Source: Posidonia oceanica
Taxonomy: Eukaryota > Streptophyta > Magnoliopsida > Alismatales > Posidoniaceae
Length of the DNA: 64,000 bases
Assembly (NCBI GenBank): GCA_037176725.1
Contig: JAZBRS010000050.1
Coordinates: forward strand, 10,992,001 to 11,056,000
Direction: 5' to 3'
The position numbers and the translations under genes are program-made. Below, in pieces: positions 9,841-19,728 of this stretch. The notes beneath the pieces were generated by a model, which saw only the letters and a program-made list of their open reading frames with translations, was not told the DNA's origin and made no database searches. Numbering within the stretch: the stretch's first letter is position 1; each line of letters opens with the position of its first letter.

Positions 9841-10851
9841 TAGCAGCCAAGTCCTTTCCCCAGGGTGTATCCTATCTTGAGGAGGATCTCCCAAAGCCTT
9901 TTCATGTGGTCGGGGGTAATCGTATTGATTTATATCAATACTCTTGGGAGCGAAGACCTTTTTGACATTGTTTATGGCCTTGACAATTGAGTCCCTGATC
10001 AATGGCGCCAGTGTGGTAGTCGGGATTGTTACCAGGTGGGCTTCAGCTTCCACTGGCTCGTCTCCCCGTATTTTGATGATTTTCCCTTGGTAAGGGAACT
10101 TCATGCATTGGTGGCGCGAGGAGGTGACTGCCTTGATCTCCTCGATCCATTGGCGCTCTAAGATGAGCCGATACGAGATTGGGGCATCGACTACTATGAG
10201 TTCTGTTTCCATTTGGAGAGGGCCAATGGTAACTTGGACAATGATCTTTCCCAAGGCTGCTTTTTTGTTGTTGTCGTACCCTGATACAGTTAAGGCTGCT
10301 GGGCATACTTGAGATTCGGTTAACCTAACTAACTGCAGGGTTTCTGGGGAGCATACGTTTAAAGTTGCCCCAGTATCGACAAGTACACCAGAAAGTTTGT
10401 AACTGTTTATTACAATAGTAACACTTAAAGGTAAAGTCCTCCTCTCAGGAGGAGCTAATTTGGAGTCGGTGAAGATAACTGTGGACTCCATGAACACAGC
10501 AGCGGCGACGGTGGCCAGAGCTTTAGCAGGCATGTCCTCCGGTACCTGGGCTTTCTTCAATACCTCCATCAGGATATCCCGGTGCTTTTCTGAGGCTCTG
10601 ATCAGCTTGTAGATGGAGATCTTTGCTTGTGTCTTTCTGAGCTGCTCCAGGACGTCAAAGGTGCCTTCTACCCTCTGGGGTATGTGGAACTCCGGTTGAG
10701 GCGGGGAAGTGGTTGGTTCTGCATTAGGCGGAAGTAGTGCGACTTGGTTGGAGATCCGCCCGGTTTTTGTGATGGGGGCCTGCTGAGCCTGGTTGTGTTC
10801 TCCCTTGGTGTGGCCGGACTTGAGCAGAGACAGAGGTTTTCGGAGAAGAGA
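9814..10851 (-). pseudogene. Second aspartic-protease-like domain
   Basis: Within the frame 10569-9814 the retropepsin signature LVDTGATLNVCS has its catalytic Asp at residue 65 (codon 10375-10377). It is followed by a hydrophobic beta-rich stretch (IIVQVTIGPLQMETELIVVD) and LILERQWIEEIKAV, which corresponds to the usual ILGR-W flap-side motif with Gly changed to Glu. The same frame extends upstream to the TAG at 10852-10854. It has the same domain plan as the protease-like domain immediately before it, so the polyprotein carries two in tandem. Either could be the working protease, or one may be a structural duplicate. Confidence 0.8.
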
Positions 10852-11865
10852 CTACCCCTGGTTTATGGGCAGCTGAGATGAGTTCAACAATGTAGGCCTC
10901 AGGATCTGGGTATACCCTTGGGCTGCTTGATTATCGGTGAGCTGCTGGAATCCTTGGATACTCGGGACTTCATCATCCCCGTCATCGATCCAACCGCCTG
11001 TGCCATTTGGGGCTGGGTCTCCCATGTGGAATCTTGCTAGATAAGGTCCCCAGATCATTTCCAGGGTTGTTTCATGGTCTGCCTGGATGGCGATCATTTC
11101 GCCTTGGAACTTGAACTTTAACAGCTGGTGCGTCGGGGACGCAACTGCACATATTTCCGCTAGCCATGTTCTCCCCAGGATCAATGGTTCTGCTAGTTCG
11201 CATTCTACCACCATGACCTTCGTAATGCTGGTGAGGGGGCCGATGGTAATTGCCAGCTGAACTGTCCCTATCACCTCTGTTTGGATATTATTAAAGCCCT
11301 TACAGAAGATCTTCTCCCTAGTGATATCCTCTTCTTCGACATCCAGGTAGTCGAGTGTGTTCAGAGAGCACGCACTGCGACTAGCCCCTGTGTCCACAAG
11401 TATGCCAGGGAGGAGGTAGCCATTGACCTCTACAGTGATCACCAAAGGCCAGAGCCGTTTCTCCGGAGTGGGTAGTTCTGAGTCCTTGAAGACTATATTT
11501 CTCCGCTCATATTCCTTGATAATTTTCCGGGCTACCTCGAAGGGATCTGTCTCGCCATTTTGTTCTTGGGATTGGCCTTCTCCTGGGAGGAAATTGAAGC
11601 ACCTGAGGAGCTCGAGGTCATCCTCCTCACCTTCTTCGTCTTGTGTTGTCTCTATTGGGAATTCCCATTCTATGGATCCCTGTTCAGAGCACACCTCGAC
11701 GTCATTGCTTTCCGCAATGGAGGAAGCCGGCTCTGGTTTTGATTCAATTAGGCACATGGTGATGGTCTTGGCCTCAGGTGGGTTGTCTTCTGTCTCTAGG
11801 TGCGCCACCGGGTGATTAGGCAGAGGGTTCTGGTGTATCTGCAACTTGTGCTGTCCCGTCCTGGC
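10852..11865 (-). pseudogene. First aspartic-protease-like domain
   Basis: The frame starting after the TAG at 11866-11868 encodes an acidic N-terminal part and then a retropepsin-type domain: GILVDTGASRSACS with catalytic Asp at residue 151 (codon 11392-11394), TVQLAITIGPL, KVMVVECELAEPLILGRTWLAEI. The ILGRTWL motif is intact here, unlike the second copy. The protease would cut the Gag-Pol polyprotein. The frame is continuous with gag upstream and with the second protease domain downstream, apart from single stops (TAG 11866-11868 and TAG 10852-10854), so all belonged to one reading frame. Confidence 0.88.
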
Positions 11866-13743
11866 CTATTTCAATTTGTCCTTGAGGGCTGACCATATTA
11901 TTTCTCCCTTATCATTTAGATCATATATTCGATCTTTTAACACATAACATTCTTCAAGTGTGTGCCCATTTTTCTGGTGGTAGGCACAGTACTTGGTCAT
12001 GTTTGTGTTGGGAGCATTCGGTTTTGGCATTGGGAGTTGTAAGTCCCCACTTTCGATCAGCATCCTGAAGATGTTTGGGATCATCTCTGGAAGTGGTGGG
12101 TAGCTTTGTCTCCTTGGTCCTCTAGGTGCCTGTGGAGGAGGAACATTGTGGTAGTCCCTCTGCCCTTGCGGTGGTGCTTTGTATTGACCGCTGTTCGGCC
12201 CCTGTTGGGCATTTACCGGGGGATTAGGGTGCTGGGGTTGGAACTGTTGGAATGACTGCCTCTGTGGTTCCACTTGATATTGAGATTGCTGGAAGGGCTG
12301 CCCTTTCCATCCCTTTTGATGCTGCATGGTTAGTTGTGCCATGTTGCCGGTGACACCTTCTATGGTATGTCCCGCAGTCTTCTTCCGGCTTTTTGCTTCA
12401 CGCTCTAGGAAAGGTAGCTCTTCTCTGTTCCGCATCACCTTGGCGGCCCGCTCATATAACTGTGGATAGGTGTGGAAGTCACCTACGAACAGTCCAGCTC
12501 TGAGTGCTCCCGTGGTATTTCTTGCGATTATTTCCACGACTTGGCCTTCAGGTATGTAGCATTCTGATCTAGCAGCCATGTCCCTCCACCGGCTAGCGAA
12601 GGTGACGAAGTCCTCATTCGACCTCATCCTCTCAGCTGTGAGGTCACCTGCAGTGGGTTTGTGTGGCACCCGGTGACAGTATTGATTTAGAAATTTCTCC
12701 TCAATTATCCTAAAATCCTGGAGATCATAGGAAGTCAGGGTGTCAAACCACTTTAAGGCTTCTCCCTCAAGCGTCTTGAAGAAGAGGTATGCAGTGAGCC
12801 CGGCGTCATAACGGTATGGCAGAGTATCCATAGAGAAGGCAGCTATGTGGTTCCTGGGATCCTCTGTACCGTTATATCTCCTCATTTTTGGCATCTTAAA
12901 CCCTGGGGGAAGGGCAAAGTGAGGGAACTTGGAGATGTCTTAGCCAATAGGCGTCTTGGAAGTGACTTCGGCCTCTGTTAATGCTTCGGCAATCATCCTC
13001 TTAAGATCAGTCCTTGGTGCGGCGTAATGCCCCTGGCTTGGGTGCTGGTGTGTTGGTGGGAATGGTGGTAGTGATGGGTTATGTTGTGGATGGAAGGATG
13101 ATGATTGGGGCTGTGTAGGGTAGTAAGGTGTGTTAATGGGAGGTTGTTGTGGATGGAAGAATGATGGTGGAGGTGGAGTGGGGTAGTATGGTGTGTTAGT
13201 GGGAGGTTGTGGTAGGTATGGGGTTGCGCATGGTGGAGTTGGGTGGACATAAGGGTAGGTGGGCGTCGTGTAGTATGGTGGATAGGGGCCTTGATTAGGG
13301 AAGGTAGGGTTGGGTGTGGCGTGTGTGTAGATGGGTGTATGGAATAGGTGGTTGTGGTGTTCTTGGAGGGTGGAGGTTTGTGGGCCTGTGTGCGTGAAAT
13401 GTTGTTGCTGAGCCAGGGATTGCTGGACCTCATAGGTCTCCTCCTCAATTGGGTAGGAAGTAGTCACAACGGGAGGCACAACGCTAGAAGTTGCCTCGGG
13501 ACGTGTGAACTTGGGTGGGATGTCTATTGCTCGGGACTGATCCGCCTCCCCTTCTTCTTCATTTGTATCAGTGTGGTAATCGAAGGGGATGGAGGCGTGT
13601 GGGAATTTTCGCCGGCTGGCGGCTCGTGAGAAGCCGAGGGTTCCTGGCCCTTCCATTTGTGAGGTTGAGCCTCTGAAGAAAGACCCATCCGGGCCTTGGC
13701 CTTGCTGTGCCATGGAGGTAGAGGTAGTGCTCATGCGCTCCAT
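11866..13743 (-). pseudogene. Gag of Tat-type element, one in-frame stop
   Basis: The start at 13743 gives MERMSTTSTSMAQ. The first 267 residues are rich in Pro, Tyr, His and Gln, with a repeated INTPYYPT/NTPYYPTPPP phrase (about 13090-13210). A TAA at 12940-12942 interrupts the frame. It continues in phase to the conserved gag core: FFKTLEGEALKWFDTL, SYDLQDFRIIEEKFLNQY and EDFVTFASRWRDMAA. Near the end, CAYHQKNGHTLEEC (residues about 303-316 of the second ORF) is a CX2HX4HX4C zinc-knuckle variant that would bind RNA. A TAG at 11866-11868 separates it from protease. Gag would form the particle that packages element RNA. Confidence 0.9.
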
Positions 13744-15130
13744 TGTTCTTTTCTCTTTGTACTTTTCTTTTTTCTTCTTTTTTTCTTTTTTTCTTTTTTT
13801 CTCTTTTTTTTTTTTGCTTTTGTCTTTTCTTTTTTTCTCTTTTTTTTGTTTCTTTTTTGCTTTTCTAGACTATTACAAGAGATAAAAAGAAATTACAGAC
13901 TCGAGGAACACTAATTAATATAGACTTGATGGAATTTGAAAAAAAATTAACAGAATTTGAAACAGTCTGTGCTTATAGCCCTGTGGTTAGTAGTATGCCT
14001 AATCCCTACAAGCAATGCACTGAATCGTAAGTACCTGTTAGCCGCCTGTTTTACTAGTGGCCTGACAAGTCGCTGATTTCACTGGCGGCTCAGCGAGGCG
14101 TCTCCTGAACTGGCGACTGTGCCCCTGGTTCAGTTAGCAAACCGAGTCTATCTTGGACAGACCACGCAACAGTCAAGGAAGAAAATGAGAGCAGGTCTCA
14201 AACAATGCGTTGCTTTTACTTGTTTAAGTGTTTAATTAATGGATTGATTAATTAAACCTGCGTGGGTAACAAGTAGCTGGGATTGGTTGGCTTTAAGGTA
14301 CTCCTCCTTGACCTTCGCTAGGGTCCACCAAGAGGGGCCTAGATGGGGGGCTTGTCTCTCTAAAGAGGGACCCTCCACCTAGGATTCTGTCCTTAGACTC
14401 GGCACTTAACAAACCATAAAGCAATAAACAAACACGAAGTACTAAGGTGTAAAGTATCTACCAAGTTTCACTATTGGCTCAGGGAGAGAGCGAAGCCAAT
14501 AACAATACTTGGGACACCTTGAGATCTTGATCTAACTATTGCAGCTAACACTGAGTATGGGAGAGCGACTTGCACTGGCTCGGGTTCGCTCAGGTTAACT
14601 GTTCTAGCTGGAGGAAGACTCCCTCAAGGGAGTTCCACTTTAATACAAAAAATTAGTTTCCACCTTAAGGGTGGACACAAGCGAAGCTAAAAACCGTTAA
14701 AAAAAACTAGAATACAGTGGACATGGAGAGTTGTTTTTAATTTTTAGTGCTACTGCAGATCTAAAAACACAACACAAAATACAGGAAAAAAACCAAGAGG
14801 TCTGTAGTAAAAAACCGAACTGAGGGAGGCGCCTGCTTAAACGGCGTCTCTTTCAGTCGCCCTCTGGAAGAGCGGCTCAAACAGACGCTGCTAGGACTGG
14901 CGGCTCACAGCACAGTCTCCTAACCTCAGTAAAATAGCCCCAGCTGTTGGAGCTTGGGATTTTACTGACGTTAGAAACAGAAGGAGAGAAAAAACGGGAA
15001 AAGGTTCGGGATATCGTGAAAACCTAAGCGCACGATTATCTGAACCTAAAAAACTACTCCTAAATCTATGAGAATAATGGAAAGAAAGGGAGGAACTGAC
15101 TCACGTAGCACGGGGGTTGGCTAAAGCCGA
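13744..15130 (-). other. 5' leader of Tat-type element
   Basis: No gene seen. Just upstream of gag (13760-13865) the minus strand is an A/G-rich low-complexity tract, read as T/C on the plus strand. At 14040-14130 and 14820-14900 there are GGCGNCT-rich phrases (for example ACTGGCGGCTCAGCG) that resemble motifs repeated in the LTR. The rest is plain. Confidence 0.6.
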
Positions 15131-15148
15131 GTCCCACTGTGATTGCCA
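15131..15148 (-). promoter_or_regulatory. Candidate primer-binding site
   Basis: On the minus strand TGGCAATCACAGTGGGAC starts 6 bases after the LTR end. The TGG start and the position fit a tRNA primer-binding site. I could not match it with certainty to a particular tRNA. A similar string, TGGCGATCACAACAAAGG, occurs inside the LTR near 15210-15228. Confidence 0.4.
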
Positions 15149-15154
15149 CTTTAT

Positions 15155-16692
15155 TGTAGATGTGGAATTTGGTGTTTGAGGAGATGTTAGCGCTTCCACG
15201 ACGTCGACAGCCTTTGTTGTGATCGCCACTCGTCTCTGGGCAGACAAGACACCTGGGGGGAGATTATGATGATGCGGGTCCTCGGACCACTAGATCGACG
15301 GCAGGATGTTGTCTAGCGGCTTCCTCGTGCTGCGTGAGTTCCTTCCTTTCATTCAAAACAAAATAACATAGATTTAAATTAGCTTCAGTGTAGTAGTCAG
15401 TAGCAGAAGTGAACGAAACGACATGACCAAAAGAAAATAAATACTGATCGGGGGTTGTTCCCTGTATGCATATGCTATGATCCTATGCTAAGGAATGTAA
15501 AGAGATGTAGTAAGAAATTAGATTGGAAGAAGATACTCCATTTCACCCTTATGCTGTGTGCAATGAGGTCAGAAGGAAGCACGGTCGGAGCTCCAGCGTA
15601 GCTGAGGACTTCCGAGGTCGGAGGTAGAAGCTCAGGTTGGTAGCCTATTGGGGGAGAGGAGATAGTGTTTCTGGATTGGAAAACTAGCTCTCTGAAGGTG
15701 GCTTACAACTGACAGGGCTCTGTCTCTTTTAGAAATTCCTCTCTAGGGGGATTTCTCTCTCAAAAATTCTGACCCTCAAACCACCAGCCTAGGGGGTCTA
15801 TTTATAGACTCTAGGGGTGTAGGGACGGTTGGAGCTCAGAAAATTCTAGAAAAATGGCAGTTAGTTTGAGTCACTGGTTGTAGTGGTGCCTAAACCTAGC
15901 AACCGCTTGGTCAAAGTGTGGGACGACCCGAGAACGAGGCCACGACTGTTAGTCGCCGCATGAGATGGCGCCTAACGGTTGAGGGGGGAGTGGGAAATAA
16001 CTGTGGAAAAGTGGTTCGAAAGGAGCCACGATCGCTAGTCGCCGCATTGAGTGATGCCTGATGGTCAAGGATCGTGGGAAAACCGAGGCGGTTCCACAAC
16101 CGTTCAGTCGCCTGATGAGCTGGCTCCTGAGAGTTGAGGGGATAGTGGGGAGCAACCGCTGCCCACGATTGTCTAATCGTCTTTCCAGTTGACGTCCATA
16201 TGGGTCGCCTCCTGAGATGGCTTCTGACTGAGCCGCCTCTTCAGATGGCTCCTAGAGTAGTCGGCAGGGAAACGGGTGACGGTTGTAGTCGCCGCTTTAG
16301 GTGGCTACTATGTGAGTCGCCTCCCCAGGTGGCTACCAACTTGCCTAGGTCATTTTTAGCTCTTTTCCCGGGTTTTTGCCAGAGGAAACAAGATGGGAGG
16401 CTGGGAAACCACAGATAGTCTATGAAATCAAGGAAGCATCTCTGTTAACTCAAATCTAATTTTAAATCTGAGTTGAAGTGAAGGATACTCAGGGTACTTG
16501 GACTTGTTACGAGCCCGAGCGAGTTAGCTCTGCCGCAGCCAACAACCTGAGTCTAGGTAGGGTCTAGTGATGCTTTAAAGAAGTCCAGGAATATCTGGAA
16601 GATGTGTTATCAAACTTAGGCATGAGATTTGGGGCGTCTTAAGGTTTCTACCCTCAAAAGAACTCTCAGAAATGCGAAAATTGGATATCTAC
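15155..16692 (-). repeat. 5' LTR of Tat-type element (1538 bp)
   Basis: On the minus strand it begins TGTAGATATCC at 16692 and ends CACATCTACA at 15155, giving a perfect TGTAGAT/ATCTACA terminal inverted repeat with canonical TG...CA ends. The right edge is exactly where an A satellite unit resumes (TTTTGTAATGTGG), which fixes the boundary independently. From about 15945 to 16340 it carries imperfect 75-90 base repeats around GTCGCCNCATGAGATGGCNCC. No second LTR is in the window to test the left boundary, so that end is less sure. Confidence 0.75.
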
Positions 16693-18246
16693 ATTTTGTA
16701 ATGTGGTTTTGGGCTTGACAGTGGAGCTGTCGAGGCTGTATTTTGAGCAGTGATTGCAGCTCGTGGTTTTGTGCTGTGCTTGGTTCTGTGTTTTGAGGTA
16801 CTTTGAGTTGTCATTTAAGGATTTGGAAATAGTTTTCGAAAAGAGTTTTGAAAAGAAAATGCAGGGGTTTGGCAAAGGTTTTTGAAAGAGTTTTCCAGTG
16901 TTTTCTATGTGTGGTGGACCAAGATACTGGAGGGGCGTGTCGACGGGATCAGAGGATGTGATGACATTCCTGGTTGGCAGGGCGCGTTGCCAAGGTTGAG
17001 GTCCTGAGACCAAGAGGTTGAGGTAAGTGTTCGCCGGATCTTGGAGGTTTGATACTACTTGATTGTCGTTCTTGAGGCAGAGGGTGAGGTCCGCGGGTTG
17101 GGGGTACCGACTGGACTTGGAGGTATGACACTCCACATGTTTTGGGTGCCGAGGACCCAGGGTACTGACTGTACATAGTGTATCGCGGCAGCGGACACAG
17201 GGGGTATGAGTCCTCGGAGTAGCTGGACGTGATATCTTAGTTAATACGGGTACCGAGACTGCTTAGTATGGACTAAGCCTGGGGGTGAGGAGCCCCAGGG
17301 GTTTGGAGTACTGAGTTAGGCGCTTAGAAGGCGTACCTTGTGGTGTCTGGTTGAGAGATAGAACCTGTTGAGGCTTGTTGGCCGGGACGGTTCACTCCCC
17401 CACAGGGTGGTCGACCGTAGCAATGCAGGGACACCATGGTAGTGTCTCGGTGGATTGCTTGTGGCTAGGTGACTCGCTTGGGCCCGAGTGACGACACTTT
17501 GTTTGCTTGTGTGTGGTTAGCTGTGCTTGTGGCCGCGCCTGTGGGGCGTAGGTCTTGCGCTAGTGAGGCGCATTGGTTTGGCTGAGCAGTGTCTCAGCGC
17601 TGGCTTTGTGTTTTGGTGTTTGTTGTGTTGTGTGTGTATGTGTTGAATGCTATTGAGGGTATTCAGACACGGTTGGTTGTCTAGTCCGCACCAGGAGTGT
17701 GATGGAGCAGACCGTGTGTTTTGTGGCTTGATTTGGCTAGTGTGGTCATTTCAAGTGTGCATAAAGATTTTGAAAAGAGCATGCATATGGTTTTGAAATG
17801 AAAAGAGAAAAGATGATTTCAAATGCATGTTTCTCGTGGTTTGCTTTGTGGGCAATGAGGTATGCCCTGTTGTGGCATCCAGAAGTAATGCCTGTGTTTG
17901 TTGCTTGTGGCGTAGTTATGCCTGTTTCTAGGACGTTGTTTGTCGAGCTATTTGTGTGCGTTGGTGGGATGTGTGTTGGGTGACCTATTGAGTGGTTACT
18001 TACGTGTGTTTTGTTTTTGTTTTTGACAGGTGCAGGATAGGAGCTGGAGTTGCTAGTGCGTATAGGAGAGGAGTCACACAGCCACACATAAGGGTTCTGG
18101 GTAAGTGAGTTGTTTAAGTTTATTTTATTTCTGCTTTATAGTATTTGTGAGAATTTAGTTCTGTAGTTCATGAATGCTAATAAGATTTAAAAAATAAAAA
18201 ATAAAATGTTGGCTAGGCTGTGAGGTAACGACATTGGGTTGTTACA
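16693..18246. repeat. A unit 1, 5'-truncated
   Basis: Begins inside the A consensus at TTTTGTAATGTGG, the point corresponding to about 20341 in A unit 2. The first part was removed or is on the other side of the Tat-type insertion. It ends TTGGGTTGTTACA. Open frames on either strand recur in every A unit with stops and shifts, and are not credible genes. Confidence 0.8.
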
Positions 18247-19728
18247 TAAATGGTTTTCGATTTGACAAAAAAGTTTGACTTTTTTTTAAGATAGAGTTTT
18301 ATTAAACATTTACGTGTCATTTATAATAGATGAATTTTTTCATAGGTGTATCATATTTTCCACCTCTATGTTGCTATTTTCGATATTTCCTTTAATTCGA
18401 TACACTTTTATCAGCTTATACTCAATTTGTAAAGGCATATTGGTTTTCGAATTTTAAAAAAGTTTGTCTTTTTTATTTCTGAATTCTCCTATTACTTTTT
18501 TGACATTAACAAACAACGGTTTATCTATTTTGCAATGTTATGTACCAACAACACTTCTCTAATTCATTTTTACACAAATTTTATGATTGCTATGAAAATT
18601 ACAAAAGTTTTCAAGATTTCTCCAATTTTATCAATTAAAAATAAGTGTTTGTATACGATTTTATGTAATATTTTAAAATATCATTGGTTTCCTTAAATTG
18701 ATTGTTATTTTTGTACGTTTTGACCTACAATATCAATGGATCATTTTTTGGTAACTTTTATTGTCATTCTAATAAAATTCGAGAGGATAAACAGGTTTAG
18801 ATGGAAGAGATAGTTTGACTTTTTCTTAAGTTAGAGTTTTATTAAATATTTTTTTTATAATTTCTAGTATATGTATTTTTTTGATAGTGTATCGTAATTT
18901 CCACCTATAAATATCAATCATTGGTATTTCCTCGAATTCGATACACTTCTGACAAATTATACTCAATTTTTGAAGGCACATCGCTTTAGAAGATTTAAAA
19001 AAGTTTGACTTTTGTTATTTTTGAGTTCTCTTACTTGGTTTTTGACAATTACATACAACGATTTATCTATTTTGAGTTATTATATACCAACTACACATAT
19101 CTACATGAGTTTTACGTAATTTATAAGATTTCTACGAAAATTACAAAATCTTTTGAGATTTCTTCCATTTTATCGAAAAATAGTAGGTGTTAGTTAATAG
19201 TTTTTTGTTACTTTTCAAAAAATATATTGTTTTCTTATTTTATTGTTGTTTTTTATACATTACGACCTATATTATTTGTGAATCATGTTTTGGTGACATT
19301 TGATGTCACTCAAATAAAATACTAGATGATAGATGGTTCGTGATTTGACAAAAAAGTTTGACTTTTTGTTAAGATAGAGTTTTATTAAACATTTACGTGT
19401 CAATTATATTAGATGAATTTTTTCATAGGTGTATCGTATTTTCCACCTCTATATTTCTATTATTGATATTTCCTTGAATTTGATACACTTTTGTCTGCTC
19501 ATACTCAATTTCTAAAGGCTTAATAGTTTTTGAACATTAAAAAAGTTTGACTTTTTTATTTTTGAATTCTCCAATTAATTTTTTGACATTAACAAACAAT
19601 GATTTTTCTATTTTGCATTGTTATATACTAACAACATTTCTCTAATTTCTACACAATTTTGAAGATTTCTACGAAAATTACAAAAGTTTTCGAGATTTCT
19701 TCTATTTTATCGATTAACAATAAGATTC
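18247..19728. repeat. B block 1 (monomers of about 540 bp)
   Basis: AT-rich. The phrase AGTTTGACTTTTT occurs at 18274, 18814 and 19357, giving spacings of 540 and 543. The three monomers are diverged types: B1 and B3 share GAATTCTCCAATTACTTTTT-like sequence, whereas B2 has GAGTTCTCTTACTTGTTTTT at that position. B3 stops at ACAATAAG, where A unit 2 begins. Confidence 0.85.

Larger units (their letters stand above)
1..16692 (-). mobile_element. Tat-lineage Ty3/gypsy LTR retrotransposon, left end outside window
   Basis: Reading leftward from 16692 the order is 5' LTR, candidate primer-binding site, leader, gag, protease, RT, RNase H, a second RNase H and integrase. Protease-RT-RNase H-integrase order defines Ty3/gypsy. 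An additional archaeal-type RNase H before integrase is the recognised mark of the Tat clade. A PMD gene in the opposite orientation lies between integrase and the left edge, as extra antisense ORFs do in some Tat elements. No copy of the LTR start was found in 1-5755, so the 3' LTR should lie left of the window. Inclusion of 1-5755 in the element is therefore inference. The right boundary abuts an A repeat unit that is missing its first roughly 600 bases. Confidence 0.85.

Noticed and set aside
17746..18087. Recurrent minus-strand frame beginning MWLCDSS or MWQCDSS in A units (also 21485, 51420, 53968)
   Set aside because: It recurs because the A unit recurs. Stops and frame vary between copies and there is no domain, so it is a shadow of a noncoding repeat.
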